NCBI GenBank assembly: GCA_002310035.1
Contig: DBYC01000029.1
Coordinates: 1-6,735, forward strand
Length of the DNA: 6,735 bases
Source: a bacterium UBP6_UBA1196
GTDB taxonomy: Bacteria > UBP6 > UBA1177
Direction: 5' to 3'
Shown piece by piece: positions 1-6,120 of this stretch (position 1 is its first letter; each line of letters begins with the position of its first letter). The position numbers and the translations under genes are program-made. The notes under the pieces are model-generated. The model made no database searches. It saw only the letters and a list, made by a program, of their open reading frames with translations, and had not been told where the DNA came from.

Positions 1-43
1 TTGATTTGCCGATAAAATCTATTTTGAGTTCATTTAATTTCAT
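1..43 (-). CDS. secF: SecF, N-terminal fragment (cut by window edge)
   Basis: Only the first 14 codons are in the window, reading MKLNELKIDFIGKS; the gene continues past the left edge. The short 'xIDFIGK' stretch before the first membrane segment is typical of the SecF N terminus, and the position directly after secD fits the usual yajC-secD-secF order. A strong Shine-Dalgarno sequence, AAGGGAG (50-56, minus strand), lies 6 nt before the ATG and overlaps the secD stop codon (55-57), so translation of the two genes is probably coupled. SecF pairs with SecD in the inner membrane to drive late steps of protein export. The identity rests on a few residues plus gene order, and the separate start shows that SecD and SecF are not fused here. 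Confidence 0.85.
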   Translation of the reverse strand, partial: MKLNELKIDFIGKS

Positions 44-54
44 CTTCAACTCCC

Positions 55-1782
55 TTATTTAACGTGTGAAAACATCTTGATGTGTGCTTTCAGGAAATAG
101 TTGAAAACAACTCTTGCGACAAAGATCGCGGTAAACATACTCGAGCAGATACCAATCAAAAGCGTGATCGCGAAACCTTTGATCGCGCCGGTACCGAACT
201 CCCAGAGAACGAAAGATGTTATCGCAGTCGTAAGGTTGGCGTCGAAAATCGCCGACCATGCCTTGTTGAAACCGCTTTCGATCGAAGCTTCAAGAGCCTT
301 TCCGGTCCTGAGTTCCTCTTTGATCCTCTCGAAAATGATAACGTTCGCGTCGACTGCCATACCGACCGTAAGAAGGATACCTGCGATGCCGGGGAATGTG
401 AGCGTCGCGCCGAATGTTGCCATCGCACCCATGATGAAAAGAAGGTTGAGGAAAAGTGCGAGGTCAGCGATAAGTCCTGCAAAACCGTAGTAAAGGAACA
501 TAAATACTACGACAACTGCAAAGCCGACAGAAACTGCGACTTTACCTTTTTCGATCGAGTCCTGACCAAGGCTCGGACCGACTGTTCTGTTTTCTTCGAA
601 TGTTACCGGAGCAGGAAGAGAACCGGCTCTGAGAACGAGCGCGAGGTCTTTCGCTTCCTGGAAGATCGAGTTGTAGTCGCCGTTTCCGCCGAGGGTGATC
701 ATTGCGCTTCCGCCTTCGATCCTCGACTGGATAACAGGCGCACTGTTGACTTTTTCGTCAAGGATGATCGCCATTTTGCGCTTGATGTTTTTGCCGGTTA
801 CGTCTGCGAAAATCTCTGCGCCGACTTTATCGAAGTTCATGCTGACATAAGGTCTGTTTTTCTGCTGGTCGATCGAAACTCTCGCATCGGTGAGCATGTC
901 GCCCGTGATGTAAGCCTGACGGTAAAGCAGCCATGACATATATTCTTTCGTTCCGTCTGCCAGTTCGTTCTCTTCAAGAAGGAATTCGGTTCCTTCCGGA
1001 GCTTTGTCCTTCAAGAATTCACGAAGTTTAGTGCGGTCTTTAGAAGTCGCGTATTTGTAGGTGTAAACCGTTCCTTCAGCGTTTGATCCTCTGCCTGTAA
1101 CAAGCGTGATCCCTTCCGGAACTTCGCCCTGATATTCGCCGAGCGGATCTTTGTCTTCGGCAACGATCTTGAACTCAAGCTGAGCCGTCTGGCCGATAAT
1201 GCTTCTTGCTCTCTCGACATCCTTGTAGCCCGGGAGCTGGACAAGTATCGAGTTTTCGCCCTGTTTCGTAACGATGGGCTCTTTGAGACCGAGTTCGTCG
1301 ATCCTCGAACGGAGCGTTTCAAGCGTCTGGTCAACAGCGTTGATTTTAAGCTGCTGGACATATTCGTCTCTCATCGTGAGAGTGTAGGAATTTCCGGAAC
1401 TTCCGGTCTTTTTGAGGTCGCCGAAATAGTCGATGACCTTGTCTCTGAAAAGGTCTTTGTTCGCGCCGTCAGCCAGCGTTACTTCGATAGCGTAGCTTTC
1501 GGGAAGGACTTTGACCGTCTCGTAAGGAATTTTCTCCTCGTCAAGTCTGATCCTGATCTCGTCCGTTCTGCGGTCGAGCCTGTCGGTAGCGGCTTTTTCT
1601 GTGTCTACGCTGAGAACAAAGTGGATTCCGCCTTTAAGATCAAGGCCGAGGCTGAGTCCGCTGTTGATTTTCTCCGCCCACGGATTCGCTTCCGTGTCGA
1701 TGAAAGTCGGAATGAGCGCGACTACGGCTGCGGCAATAACAACAAGAACAAAAATCGCTCTTGCCAACCAGTTTCTTTCCAT
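55..1782 (-). CDS. secD: Protein translocase subunit SecD
   Basis: SecD is the larger subunit of the SecDF-YajC complex, which uses the proton motive force to pull proteins through SecYEG on the periplasmic side. The product is 575 residues, normal for a stand-alone SecD. It has an N-terminal membrane helix (about 6-27) and then the family motif LGLDLKGGIHFVL (about 45-57). A large periplasmic P1 region follows, then the conserved LRAGSLPAPV...GPSLGQDSI segment (about 384-409). Five membrane helices fill about 414-567. The motif AVDANVIIFERIKEE holds the aspartate (about D478) corresponding to the transmembrane acidic residue needed for proton-driven function in studied SecD proteins. The ATG at 1782 is chosen because AAGGAGA (1792-1798) lies about 9 nt upstream; an in-frame TTG at 1791 would touch that site. 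The gene starts 26 nt after yajC stops and sits just before secF. Confidence 0.97.
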   Translation of the reverse strand: MERNWLARAIFVLVVIAAAVVALIPTFIDTEANPWAEKINSGLSLGLDLKGGIHFVLSVDTEKAATDRLDRRTDEIRIRLDEEKIPYETVKVLPESYAIEVTLADGANKDLFRDKVIDYFGDLKKTGSSGNSYTLTMRDEYVQQLKINAVDQTLETLRSRIDELGLKEPIVTKQGENSILVQLPGYKDVERARSIIGQTAQLEFKIVAEDKDPLGEYQGEVPEGITLVTGRGSNAEGTVYTYKYATSKDRTKLREFLKDKAPEGTEFLLEENELADGTKEYMSWLLYRQAYITGDMLTDARVSIDQQKNRPYVSMNFDKVGAEIFADVTGKNIKRKMAIILDEKVNSAPVIQSRIEGGSAMITLGGNGDYNSIFQEAKDLALVLRAGSLPAPVTFEENRTVGPSLGQDSIEKGKVAVSVGFAVVVVFMFLYYGFAGLIADLALFLNLLFIMGAMATFGATLTFPGIAGILLTVGMAVDANVIIFERIKEELRTGKALEASIESGFNKAWSAIFDANLTTAITSFVLWEFGTGAIKGFAITLLIGICSSMFTAIFVARVVFNYFLKAHIKMFSHVK

Positions 1783-1791
1783 AACAACCAA

Positions 1792-1798
1792 TCTCCTT
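1792..1798 (-). promoter_or_regulatory. secD ribosome binding site (decides the start)
   Basis: The minus strand reads AAGGAGA here. It is 9 nt upstream of the ATG at 1782-1780 but directly abuts an in-frame TTG at 1791-1789, which is too close for initiation. It therefore supports the ATG as the secD start and removes three residues from the longest frame. Confidence 0.8.
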
Positions 1799-1808
1799 TT
1801 ATATGTTT

Positions 1809-2159
1809 TTACTCTTCAGTTCCTTGTGCTATAACGCTTGAAACGACTGATTTCTGCACAGTGACGACGACTTTCGGGTTTGAGCAGATCTCGACTTTGA
1901 GCTCTGCGTCTTTGACCTCTGCGATCCTGCCCTGAAAACCGTTGCTCATCATAACCGTATCGCCTTTTTTAAGCTGATTCAGCATTTCATTGTGTTTTTT
2001 CATCTGCTTTCTCTGCGGAAGAATGACGAGAAAGTAAAAAATTCCGAAAATAAGGATAAACGGCAGAAGCATATTTAAAATTCCCATAGCTCCGCCCTGC
2101 CCGGCTGCTTCCTGCGTTATCAACAAATTACCCAGTAAGTTCAATGTGTTAGCTGTCAC
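1809..2159 (-). CDS. yajC: Preprotein translocase subunit YajC
   Basis: YajC is a small inner-membrane partner of SecDF. From the GTG chosen here the protein is 116 residues, the usual size. It has one hydrophobic helix, LLPFILIFGIFYFLVIL (about 31-47). The hallmark PQRKQMKKHNEMLNQLKKGDTVMMSNGF-type segment follows, in which a basic stretch leads into a small beta domain with the 'GD.V...GF.G.I' pattern. The N-terminal tail contains the Ala/Gly/Gln-rich EAAGQGGAMG typical of the family. The start is uncertain. An ATG at 2171 adds METS, but no purine-rich site precedes it, while GGAG inside that ATGGAG lies 6 nt before GTG at 2159. It is the first gene of the yajC-secD-secF cluster, with its own candidate promoter upstream. 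The family call is secure; the exact start is less so. Confidence 0.95.
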   Translation of the reverse strand: MTANTLNLLGNLLITQEAAGQGGAMGILNMLLPFILIFGIFYFLVILPQRKQMKKHNEMLNQLKKGDTVMMSNGFQGRIAEVKDAELKVEICSNPKVVVTVQKSVVSSVIAQGTEE

Positions 2160-2165
2160 ACTCGT

Positions 2166-2169
2166 CTCC
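2166..2169 (-). promoter_or_regulatory. Candidate yajC ribosome binding site (decides the start)
   Basis: GGAG on the minus strand lies 6 nt before a GTG (2159-2157). The upstream ATG (2171-2169) shares its G with this GGAG. The sequence before that ATG, GACCTTTAAAA, shows no Shine-Dalgarno match, so GTG is the better-supported start. The weakness is that only four bases match. Confidence 0.55.
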
Positions 2170-2185
2170 ATTTTTAAAGGTCAAC

Positions 2186-2228
2186 AAAAAAACAAGCGAA
2201 AGAGTGTAGCACAATTTTTTTTTTTCGC
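2186..2228 (-). terminator. Weak candidate terminator after the flippase gene
   Basis: Downstream of the flippase stop, the minus strand has GCGAAA (2228-2223) that can pair with TTTCGC (2201-2196), followed by TTGTTTTTTT (2195-2186). A short stem followed by a T run is terminator-like. However, the stem has only 6 pairs and the loop is 21 nt, which is poor. It also overlaps the candidate yajC promoter. Confidence 0.2.
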
Positions 2229-2230
2229 AA
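2203..2230 (-). promoter_or_regulatory. Candidate sigma70-type promoter for yajC-secD-secF
   Basis: The minus strand carries TTGCGA (2230-2225) as a -35 box, a 16-nt spacer made mostly of an A tract, and TACACT (2208-2203) as a -10 box. Each box matches consensus at 4 of 6 positions. Transcription would begin near 2196, giving a leader of about 25-37 nt before yajC. The site lies just after the flippase stop codon, consistent with the sec genes being transcribed separately from the flippase. Confidence 0.5.
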
Positions 2231-2250
2231 GAAATGCCTGTGTAAAAATT

Positions 2251-3744
2251 TTAACGGATTTTATCTTTTAAAGACTTCAGAAAATTACGAAGAAGCGGTT
2301 CTTTAACTATGATAACCGCAACAAAAACAATAAGAAGCACAGTTTTGAAGGCAAGAGATAAAATTTTTCCCTCAAGCGGAACATAAACCGCCGCACCCCA
2401 GAGAATCATAGCGATGACAAAGTAAAAAACACCGCTTTTCACGCGGTATGCGATCGGAAAATATTTCTGACCGATGAAATATGAAGCCGCCATTACGACA
2501 AAATTCGAGAAAAATGAAGCCCATGCGCATGCCATGAAGCCGAATTTCGGCACGAAAATCACGATGATAAGGACCGTTATGATGCAGGCGACTATCGAAA
2601 AATAGCTTCCCCATTTCGTTCTGTCGGTGAGTTTGTACCAGATCGACAGATTTGAATAAACTCCGAAAAAGAATTCGCCGAGCATGACTATCGGCACAAC
2701 TGCGAGGCCTGCAAAATAGGCGCTTCCGATCAGATGCTTGAAAATATCGAGATAGAATGTGATCCCGAGAAAAACAAAGAGCGAAAAGAGGATGAAATAG
2801 TGCATTACATCGACATAAATCGAGGTATCGTCCCCTTTTTTGTAACGGAAAACGAACGGCTCGTAGGCATATCTGAAAGCCTGCAGCGACATGACCATGA
2901 TGACTGTGATCTTAAAGCACGCGCCGTAAATTCCAAGCTGCGAATTTGCCTCAGCAGGGTCGGAAAAAAGGTAGGGGAAAAGGATCTTGTCGGCAGTCTG
3001 GTTGAAAATTCCGGCTATCCCAAAAAGAAGGATCGGGAAAGAATATGCAAAGATCCGCTTCATAAGTTTTGCGTCGAAAGACCACTTGAAAAGGAAGTCG
3101 GGCGACAGCGCGAAGAAGGTAAATGCCGATGAAACTACGTTGGAAACAAAGACATACCTGATTTCAAGCCCCGGCGACCAGATCAGATCGACTGCAGTAA
3201 AACCGTTTTTCGAAAGCCACGGAGCTGCAATGAGGAAAAATAAATTGAGCCCGATATTTATCGCGATCGAAAGGAGTTTTATCGCGGCGAAGCGCATCGC
3301 TTTCTGTTTGTGTCTCAAGTTGGCGAAAGGAACGGCACAGAAAGCGTCGACCGCAACGATAACTGCAAGCATCATTACGAATTCCTTGTATTCGGAATAA
3401 CCCATTGCAGCTGAGATCGGCCTTAAAAACAGCGCGACCGCAAGGATGAAAAGCGATGAAGTCGCCGCGAGCGAAGTGAGGATCGTGCCATAGACCCGCT
3501 TCGGATCAGGCTCCTTGTTGATGAAACGGAAAAAACCCGTCTCCATTCCGTAAGTCAGGATGACGAGCATGAGAGCCGTCCAGCCGTAAAGATTTGTGAC
3601 GATACCGTAGTCGCTTGTCCGCACCAGAACACGTGTGTAGACCGGCACCAGCATCCAGTTGAGAAACCGCCCGACAATGCTCGAAAGTCCGTAAACCGCC
3701 GTTTCTCCCAAAAGTTTTTTCATTCTTGAACCGTTCGCGCTCAT
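2251..3744 (-). CDS. Polysaccharide flippase, Wzx/MOP superfamily
   Basis: This 497-residue, very hydrophobic protein has the length and pattern of the polysaccharide biosynthesis (Wzx/RfbX) branch of the MATE/MOP flippases, with about 12-14 membrane helices. Family features are the N-terminal amphipathic start followed by KKLLGETAVYGLSSIVGRFLNW..PVYTRVL (about 9-40) and the acidic pair in YGMETGFFRF (about 65-74). The central LGIYGACFKITVIMV..LQAFRYAYEPFVF (about 270-299) is also typical. Such proteins flip undecaprenyl-linked sugar units across the inner membrane for LPS O-antigen, capsule or exopolysaccharide; the substrate cannot be read from sequence. The start at 3744 is supported by GAGGGG (3750-3755) 5 nt upstream and by a promoter behind it. 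No glycosyltransferase, polymerase or other glycan gene lies in the window, so it appears as an orphan gene upstream of yajC. Confidence 0.88.
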   Translation of the reverse strand: MSANGSRMKKLLGETAVYGLSSIVGRFLNWMLVPVYTRVLVRTSDYGIVTNLYGWTALMLVILTYGMETGFFRFINKEPDPKRVYGTILTSLAATSSLFILAVALFLRPISAAMGYSEYKEFVMMLAVIVAVDAFCAVPFANLRHKQKAMRFAAIKLLSIAINIGLNLFFLIAAPWLSKNGFTAVDLIWSPGLEIRYVFVSNVVSSAFTFFALSPDFLFKWSFDAKLMKRIFAYSFPILLFGIAGIFNQTADKILFPYLFSDPAEANSQLGIYGACFKITVIMVMSLQAFRYAYEPFVFRYKKGDDTSIYVDVMHYFILFSLFVFLGITFYLDIFKHLIGSAYFAGLAVVPIVMLGEFFFGVYSNLSIWYKLTDRTKWGSYFSIVACIITVLIIVIFVPKFGFMACAWASFFSNFVVMAASYFIGQKYFPIAYRVKSGVFYFVIAMILWGAAVYVPLEGKILSLAFKTVLLIVFVAVIIVKEPLLRNFLKSLKDKIR

Positions 3745-3773
3745 TTCTGCCCCTCAAAAATCAAAACCGGGAG

Positions 3774-3801
3774 ATTATAATGTTGTTGTTTTATGCCGCA
3801 A
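3774..3801 (-). promoter_or_regulatory. Promoter for the flippase gene
   Basis: The minus strand has a perfect TATAAT -10 box (3779-3774) and TTGCGG (3801-3796, 4 of 6 to TTGACA) 16 nt upstream. Transcription would start near 3767, about 23 nt before the ATG at 3744, leaving room for the GAGGGG ribosome binding site. The -10 sits in the palindrome ATTATAAT (3774-3781), so TATAAT also reads on the plus strand, but no -35 box is visible at the right distance there. Confidence 0.65.
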
Positions 3802-3824
3802 CTTTTTGGATTGTTGCCATTTTG

Positions 3825-3854
3825 TATCGTGACGACATAACGAAAATATCGTGA
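3825..3854. repeat. Short direct repeat TATCGTGA, 22 bp apart; possible operator
   Basis: TATCGTGA occurs at 3825-3832 and again at 3847-3854, with starts 22 bp apart, close to two helical turns, so both copies face the same side of the DNA. The first copy overlaps the small palindrome TCGTgACGA (3827-3835) and the second runs into GTGAttTCAC (3851-3860). The repeats lie between the two divergent promoters, where a regulator could control both. Eight-base repeats can occur by chance, so this is suggestive only. Confidence 0.3.
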
Positions 3855-3888
3855 TTTCACAACACCAAAAAAAGTTTCTCACAAATCA

Positions 3889-3916
3889 TTGAAAGTCACG
3901 AAGATTCGAGTAAAAT
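3889..3916 (+). promoter_or_regulatory. Promoter for the AAA ATPase (and probably YihY) gene
   Basis: TTGAAA (3889-3894) and TAAAAT (3911-3916) are separated by 16 nt; each matches the sigma70 consensus at 5 of 6 positions. Transcription would begin near 3923, giving a leader of about 35 nt before the ATG at 3958. This is the strongest plus-strand promoter match in the 3745-3957 gap and points away from the flippase promoter. Confidence 0.65.
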
Positions 3917-3957
3917 AAAGTCAGACTTTGGATTTCTCGGATTTTTGAGAGGTAAAA

Positions 3958-5193
3958 ATGGCAAAGAAATACATCAAACGCCATCTTGAAGAGACAATAA
4001 AAGAGGCTTCGTCATACTATCCTGCTGTTATGCTCTGCGGTCAGCGTCAGGTAGGAAAATCAACAATGCTCAATCATATCAAAGAGGAAAAAAGGCGGTA
4101 TGTCACGCTTGATGACAGAAACGCTTTCAGACTCGCAGTGAACGATCCCGGACTTTTTTTTGAAACTTACGGGCTTCCGATTCTGATTGATGAATTTCAG
4201 CGCGTTCCCGAACTCACTCTTGAAATAAAGCGGATCGTTGATGAAAAAAATCTTGCGGGCGAAGATACCGCCGGACTTTTCTGGCTGACAGGCTCGCAAA
4301 GTTTCAAAATGATGAAAAATGTCGCAGATTCACTCGCCGGAAGGATCGGTATTTTCACAATGTCATCCCTTTCCTGCGCCGAAATAGAATCACGCGCTGA
4401 CGGAATTTTTTCAACAGAGCCCGATGCTCTCAAAAACAGAGCTCAAAACATGAAAAAAAAGAATATTCATCAGATTTATGAACAGATTTTCAAAGGGGGA
4501 ATGCCTTTTCTTTACAGCAGCAACACCCCGAGAGAACGCTACTATGCCGATTATATAAACACTTATCTGGAGCGTGATATAAAGGATCTGGCACAGGTCG
4601 GCAAGCTCAACGAATTTTACGATTTTCTCGTTTTTATGGCAGCACGGACGGCTCAGGAGCTGAAATACGAAGAAATTTCGCGCTCGCTCGGAATAAGTGC
4701 GCCGACAGCAAAACACTGGGTTTCTATTCTGGAACGTAGCGGAATAATTCACATTCTGAAACCTTACTCGCCGAACATAACCAGCCGCCTGGTAAAAACT
4801 CCGAAATTTTATTTTTCCGACACTGGTCTTGCTGCATATCTATGCCGATGGCCGAATGCCGAAACGCTTGAAAACGGAGCGATGAGCGGTGCATTTTTCG
4901 AGACTTTTGTCGTGTCGGAAATACTTAAAAGCTATTTCAACTCAGGCATTGAGCCTAACATCTGCTACTATCGCGATATTGATAAAAAAGAAATCGATCT
5001 CTTGTTGAATGAAGGCGGAAAAATTACTCCGGTAGAGATAAAAAAGGCAAAAAATCCTGAAGGCGCAGACAAAAATTTCAAAGTTCTTGAGAAACTGGGA
5101 AAAACTGTCGGGAACGGACTGATCATATGTATGTGCGATGAAGTTCTTCCTTATTCAAAAAATGTGTGGATGTGTCCCGCCGCTTTAATTTAA
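3958..5193 (+). CDS. AAA family ATPase with DUF4143 C-terminal domain (AAA_14/DUF4143)
   Basis: A solitary 411-residue ATPase of the common but poorly understood AAA_14-DUF4143 family. The N-terminal nucleotide-binding domain (about 1-135) has Walker A GQRQVGKST (28-36, K34), Walker B PILIDEF (74-80, D78 E79), a TGSQ sensor-like motif (111-114) and LAGRIG (126-131). The linker contains YINTYLERDI (199-208), typical of the family. A winged-helix-like stretch follows, LKYEEISRSLGISAPTAKHWVSILERSGII (about 235-264). The C-terminal domain has spaced acidic residues resembling a PD-(D/E)xK nuclease core: E315 in FFETFVV, D347 in KKEIDLLL and EIKK at 360-363. ATP binding is well supported; nuclease activity is inference and the cellular role is unknown. 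All key ATPase motifs are present, with no sign of decay. GAGAGG (3947-3952) lies 5 nt before the ATG. The YihY gene follows closely, suggesting co-transcription. Confidence 0.93.
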   Translation: MAKKYIKRHLEETIKEASSYYPAVMLCGQRQVGKSTMLNHIKEEKRRYVTLDDRNAFRLAVNDPGLFFETYGLPILIDEFQRVPELTLEIKRIVDEKNLAGEDTAGLFWLTGSQSFKMMKNVADSLAGRIGIFTMSSLSCAEIESRADGIFSTEPDALKNRAQNMKKKNIHQIYEQIFKGGMPFLYSSNTPRERYYADYINTYLERDIKDLAQVGKLNEFYDFLVFMAARTAQELKYEEISRSLGISAPTAKHWVSILERSGIIHILKPYSPNITSRLVKTPKFYFSDTGLAAYLCRWPNAETLENGAMSGAFFETFVVSEILKSYFNSGIEPNICYYRDIDKKEIDLLLNEGGKITPVEIKKAKNPEGADKNFKVLEKLGKTVGNGLIICMCDEVLPYSKNVWMCPAALI

Positions 5194-5198
5194 CTGAT

Positions 5199-5202
5199 GG
5201 AG
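5199..5202 (+). promoter_or_regulatory. Ribosome binding site deciding the YihY start
   Basis: GGAG lies 6 nt before TTG at 5209. The in-frame ATG at 5197 shares its G with this GGAG, and the bases before it (TTTAATTTAACTG) contain no Shine-Dalgarno match. The arrangement is the same as at yajC: ATGGAG, six bases, then a non-ATG start. Confidence 0.55.
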
Positions 5203-5208
5203 AAAGCT

Positions 5209-6114
5209 TTGAATAAGATAGGAAAAAAATTTTTTAATATAGTTGAAAAAAACAAAATCCTCAAAGTCATCTGGGAAACCGGCTACAATTTTTATATTGA
5301 CGACGGGTTCACTTTCACGGCGGCAATAAGTTTCTACTTCATGCTGAGTTTCCTTCCGTTCCTCATCCTGCTCGGGGCATCGCTCGGCTACATAGTTGAT
5401 TACATTAAGGATATTCGAAACTTTACTTCAGAGGAGCTTACCTCTTACATAATGAATTCACTCCATATCGCGATTCCGTTCTTGAGTGAAAAATATGTCT
5501 CAAGTCTGGTTGACATAGCCAACTATAAAGCGGGACTCACGACAGTCGGTCTTCTTTCGCTCCTCGTTTCGGCGACACTTCTTTTCTCTACCCTGCACTA
5601 CTCTTTTTTCAGGATTTTCGGCGGGAAATCGATAAATTTCATCCTTTCGAGGCTGATGGGAGTCGTTTTTCTGCTGACACTTACGATAATCCTCTTTTTC
5701 GTTCAGTATTTTTCGGGCATTTTCCTCTCATTTGCCGGAAATATCGCGCAAAAAATATCAATTTTACAATGGATAATAAATGTGATTTCAACCGGGCAGG
5801 CTTACAGTTTCGCACTTTCGACACTCATAATAATCCTCCTTTTCCGCATTCTGATTTCATATTTCGTCTACGGCATAAAACTTAGAAAAAGCGCCGTTCT
5901 TTTCGGCGCACTACTTTTCAGCATTTTATGGAATGCAGCGAAATTATTGTACAATTTCTACATTACCGAAATATCGAATTTCTCTTTTCTATACGGTTCG
6001 GCGGCATGGATCATCACAAGCGTCCTCTGGATCTACTACAGCGCGCTGATTCTTCTGATTTGCATGGAATTTATCAAAACACTTTCCAAACACTATCCGG
6101 TCAAAGGCAGTTAA
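5209..6114 (+). CDS. YihY/UPF0761 family inner-membrane protein
   Basis: A 301-residue integral membrane protein of the YihY (UPF0761) family, often mislabelled ribonuclease BN; that activity belongs to an unrelated enzyme, and the real role of the family is unsettled. Family features are the N-terminal DDGFTFTAAISFYFMLSFLPFLILL (about 31-55), where an acidic cytoplasmic end leads into the first helix. The C-terminal YGSAAWIITSVLWIYYSALILLICMEFIK (about 262-290) is also characteristic. About six membrane helices are visible, near 36-64, 107-132, 148-174, 199-221, 228-251 and 261-289. TTG at 5209 is preferred because of GGAG 6 nt upstream; ATG at 5197 would add MEKA (305 residues) and lies 3 nt after the ATPase stop, so translational coupling to that ATG remains possible. 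There is no separate promoter, so it is probably co-transcribed with the ATPase gene. GATC is scarce (two sites by hand count). Confidence 0.92.
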   Translation: MNKIGKKFFNIVEKNKILKVIWETGYNFYIDDGFTFTAAISFYFMLSFLPFLILLGASLGYIVDYIKDIRNFTSEELTSYIMNSLHIAIPFLSEKYVSSLVDIANYKAGLTTVGLLSLLVSATLLFSTLHYSFFRIFGGKSINFILSRLMGVVFLLTLTIILFFVQYFSGIFLSFAGNIAQKISILQWIINVISTGQAYSFALSTLIIILLFRILISYFVYGIKLRKSAVLFGALLFSILWNAAKLLYNFYITEISNFSFLYGSAAWIITSVLWIYYSALILLICMEFIKTLSKHYPVKGS

Positions 6115-6120
6115 CCTAGA

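Noticed and set aside
82..936. Long open plus-strand frame (284 codons) opposite secD
   Set aside because: It is antisense to a clear secD, is rich in Arg, Cys, Asp and Glu without any domain pattern, and has no ribosome binding site. It is a by-product of secD codon use.
2734..3400. Two overlapping plus-strand open frames within the flippase gene
   Set aside because: Both lie antisense to a well-supported membrane protein gene, have charge-rich low-meaning translations and lack start signals.
3776..3781. TATAAT on the plus strand as a second ATPase promoter
   Set aside because: It is the mirror of the flippase -10 palindrome, lacks a -35 box at the proper distance and is about 180 bp from the gene, while a better promoter lies at 3889-3916.
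3745..3957. tRNA, small RNA, CRISPR or insertion-sequence remnants in the largest gap
   Set aside because: I saw no cloverleaf, no regularly spaced long repeats, no terminal inverted repeats and no transposase frame; the gap is explained by two promoters and short repeats.
5209..6114. Ribonuclease BN function for the YihY protein
   Set aside because: That name is a historical misassignment of the family; the sequence is a multi-helix membrane protein with no nuclease motif.
5928..6119. Small plus-strand frame overlapping the end of the YihY gene
   Set aside because: It is in another frame of a conserved YihY C terminus, with no ribosome binding site and no recognisable product.
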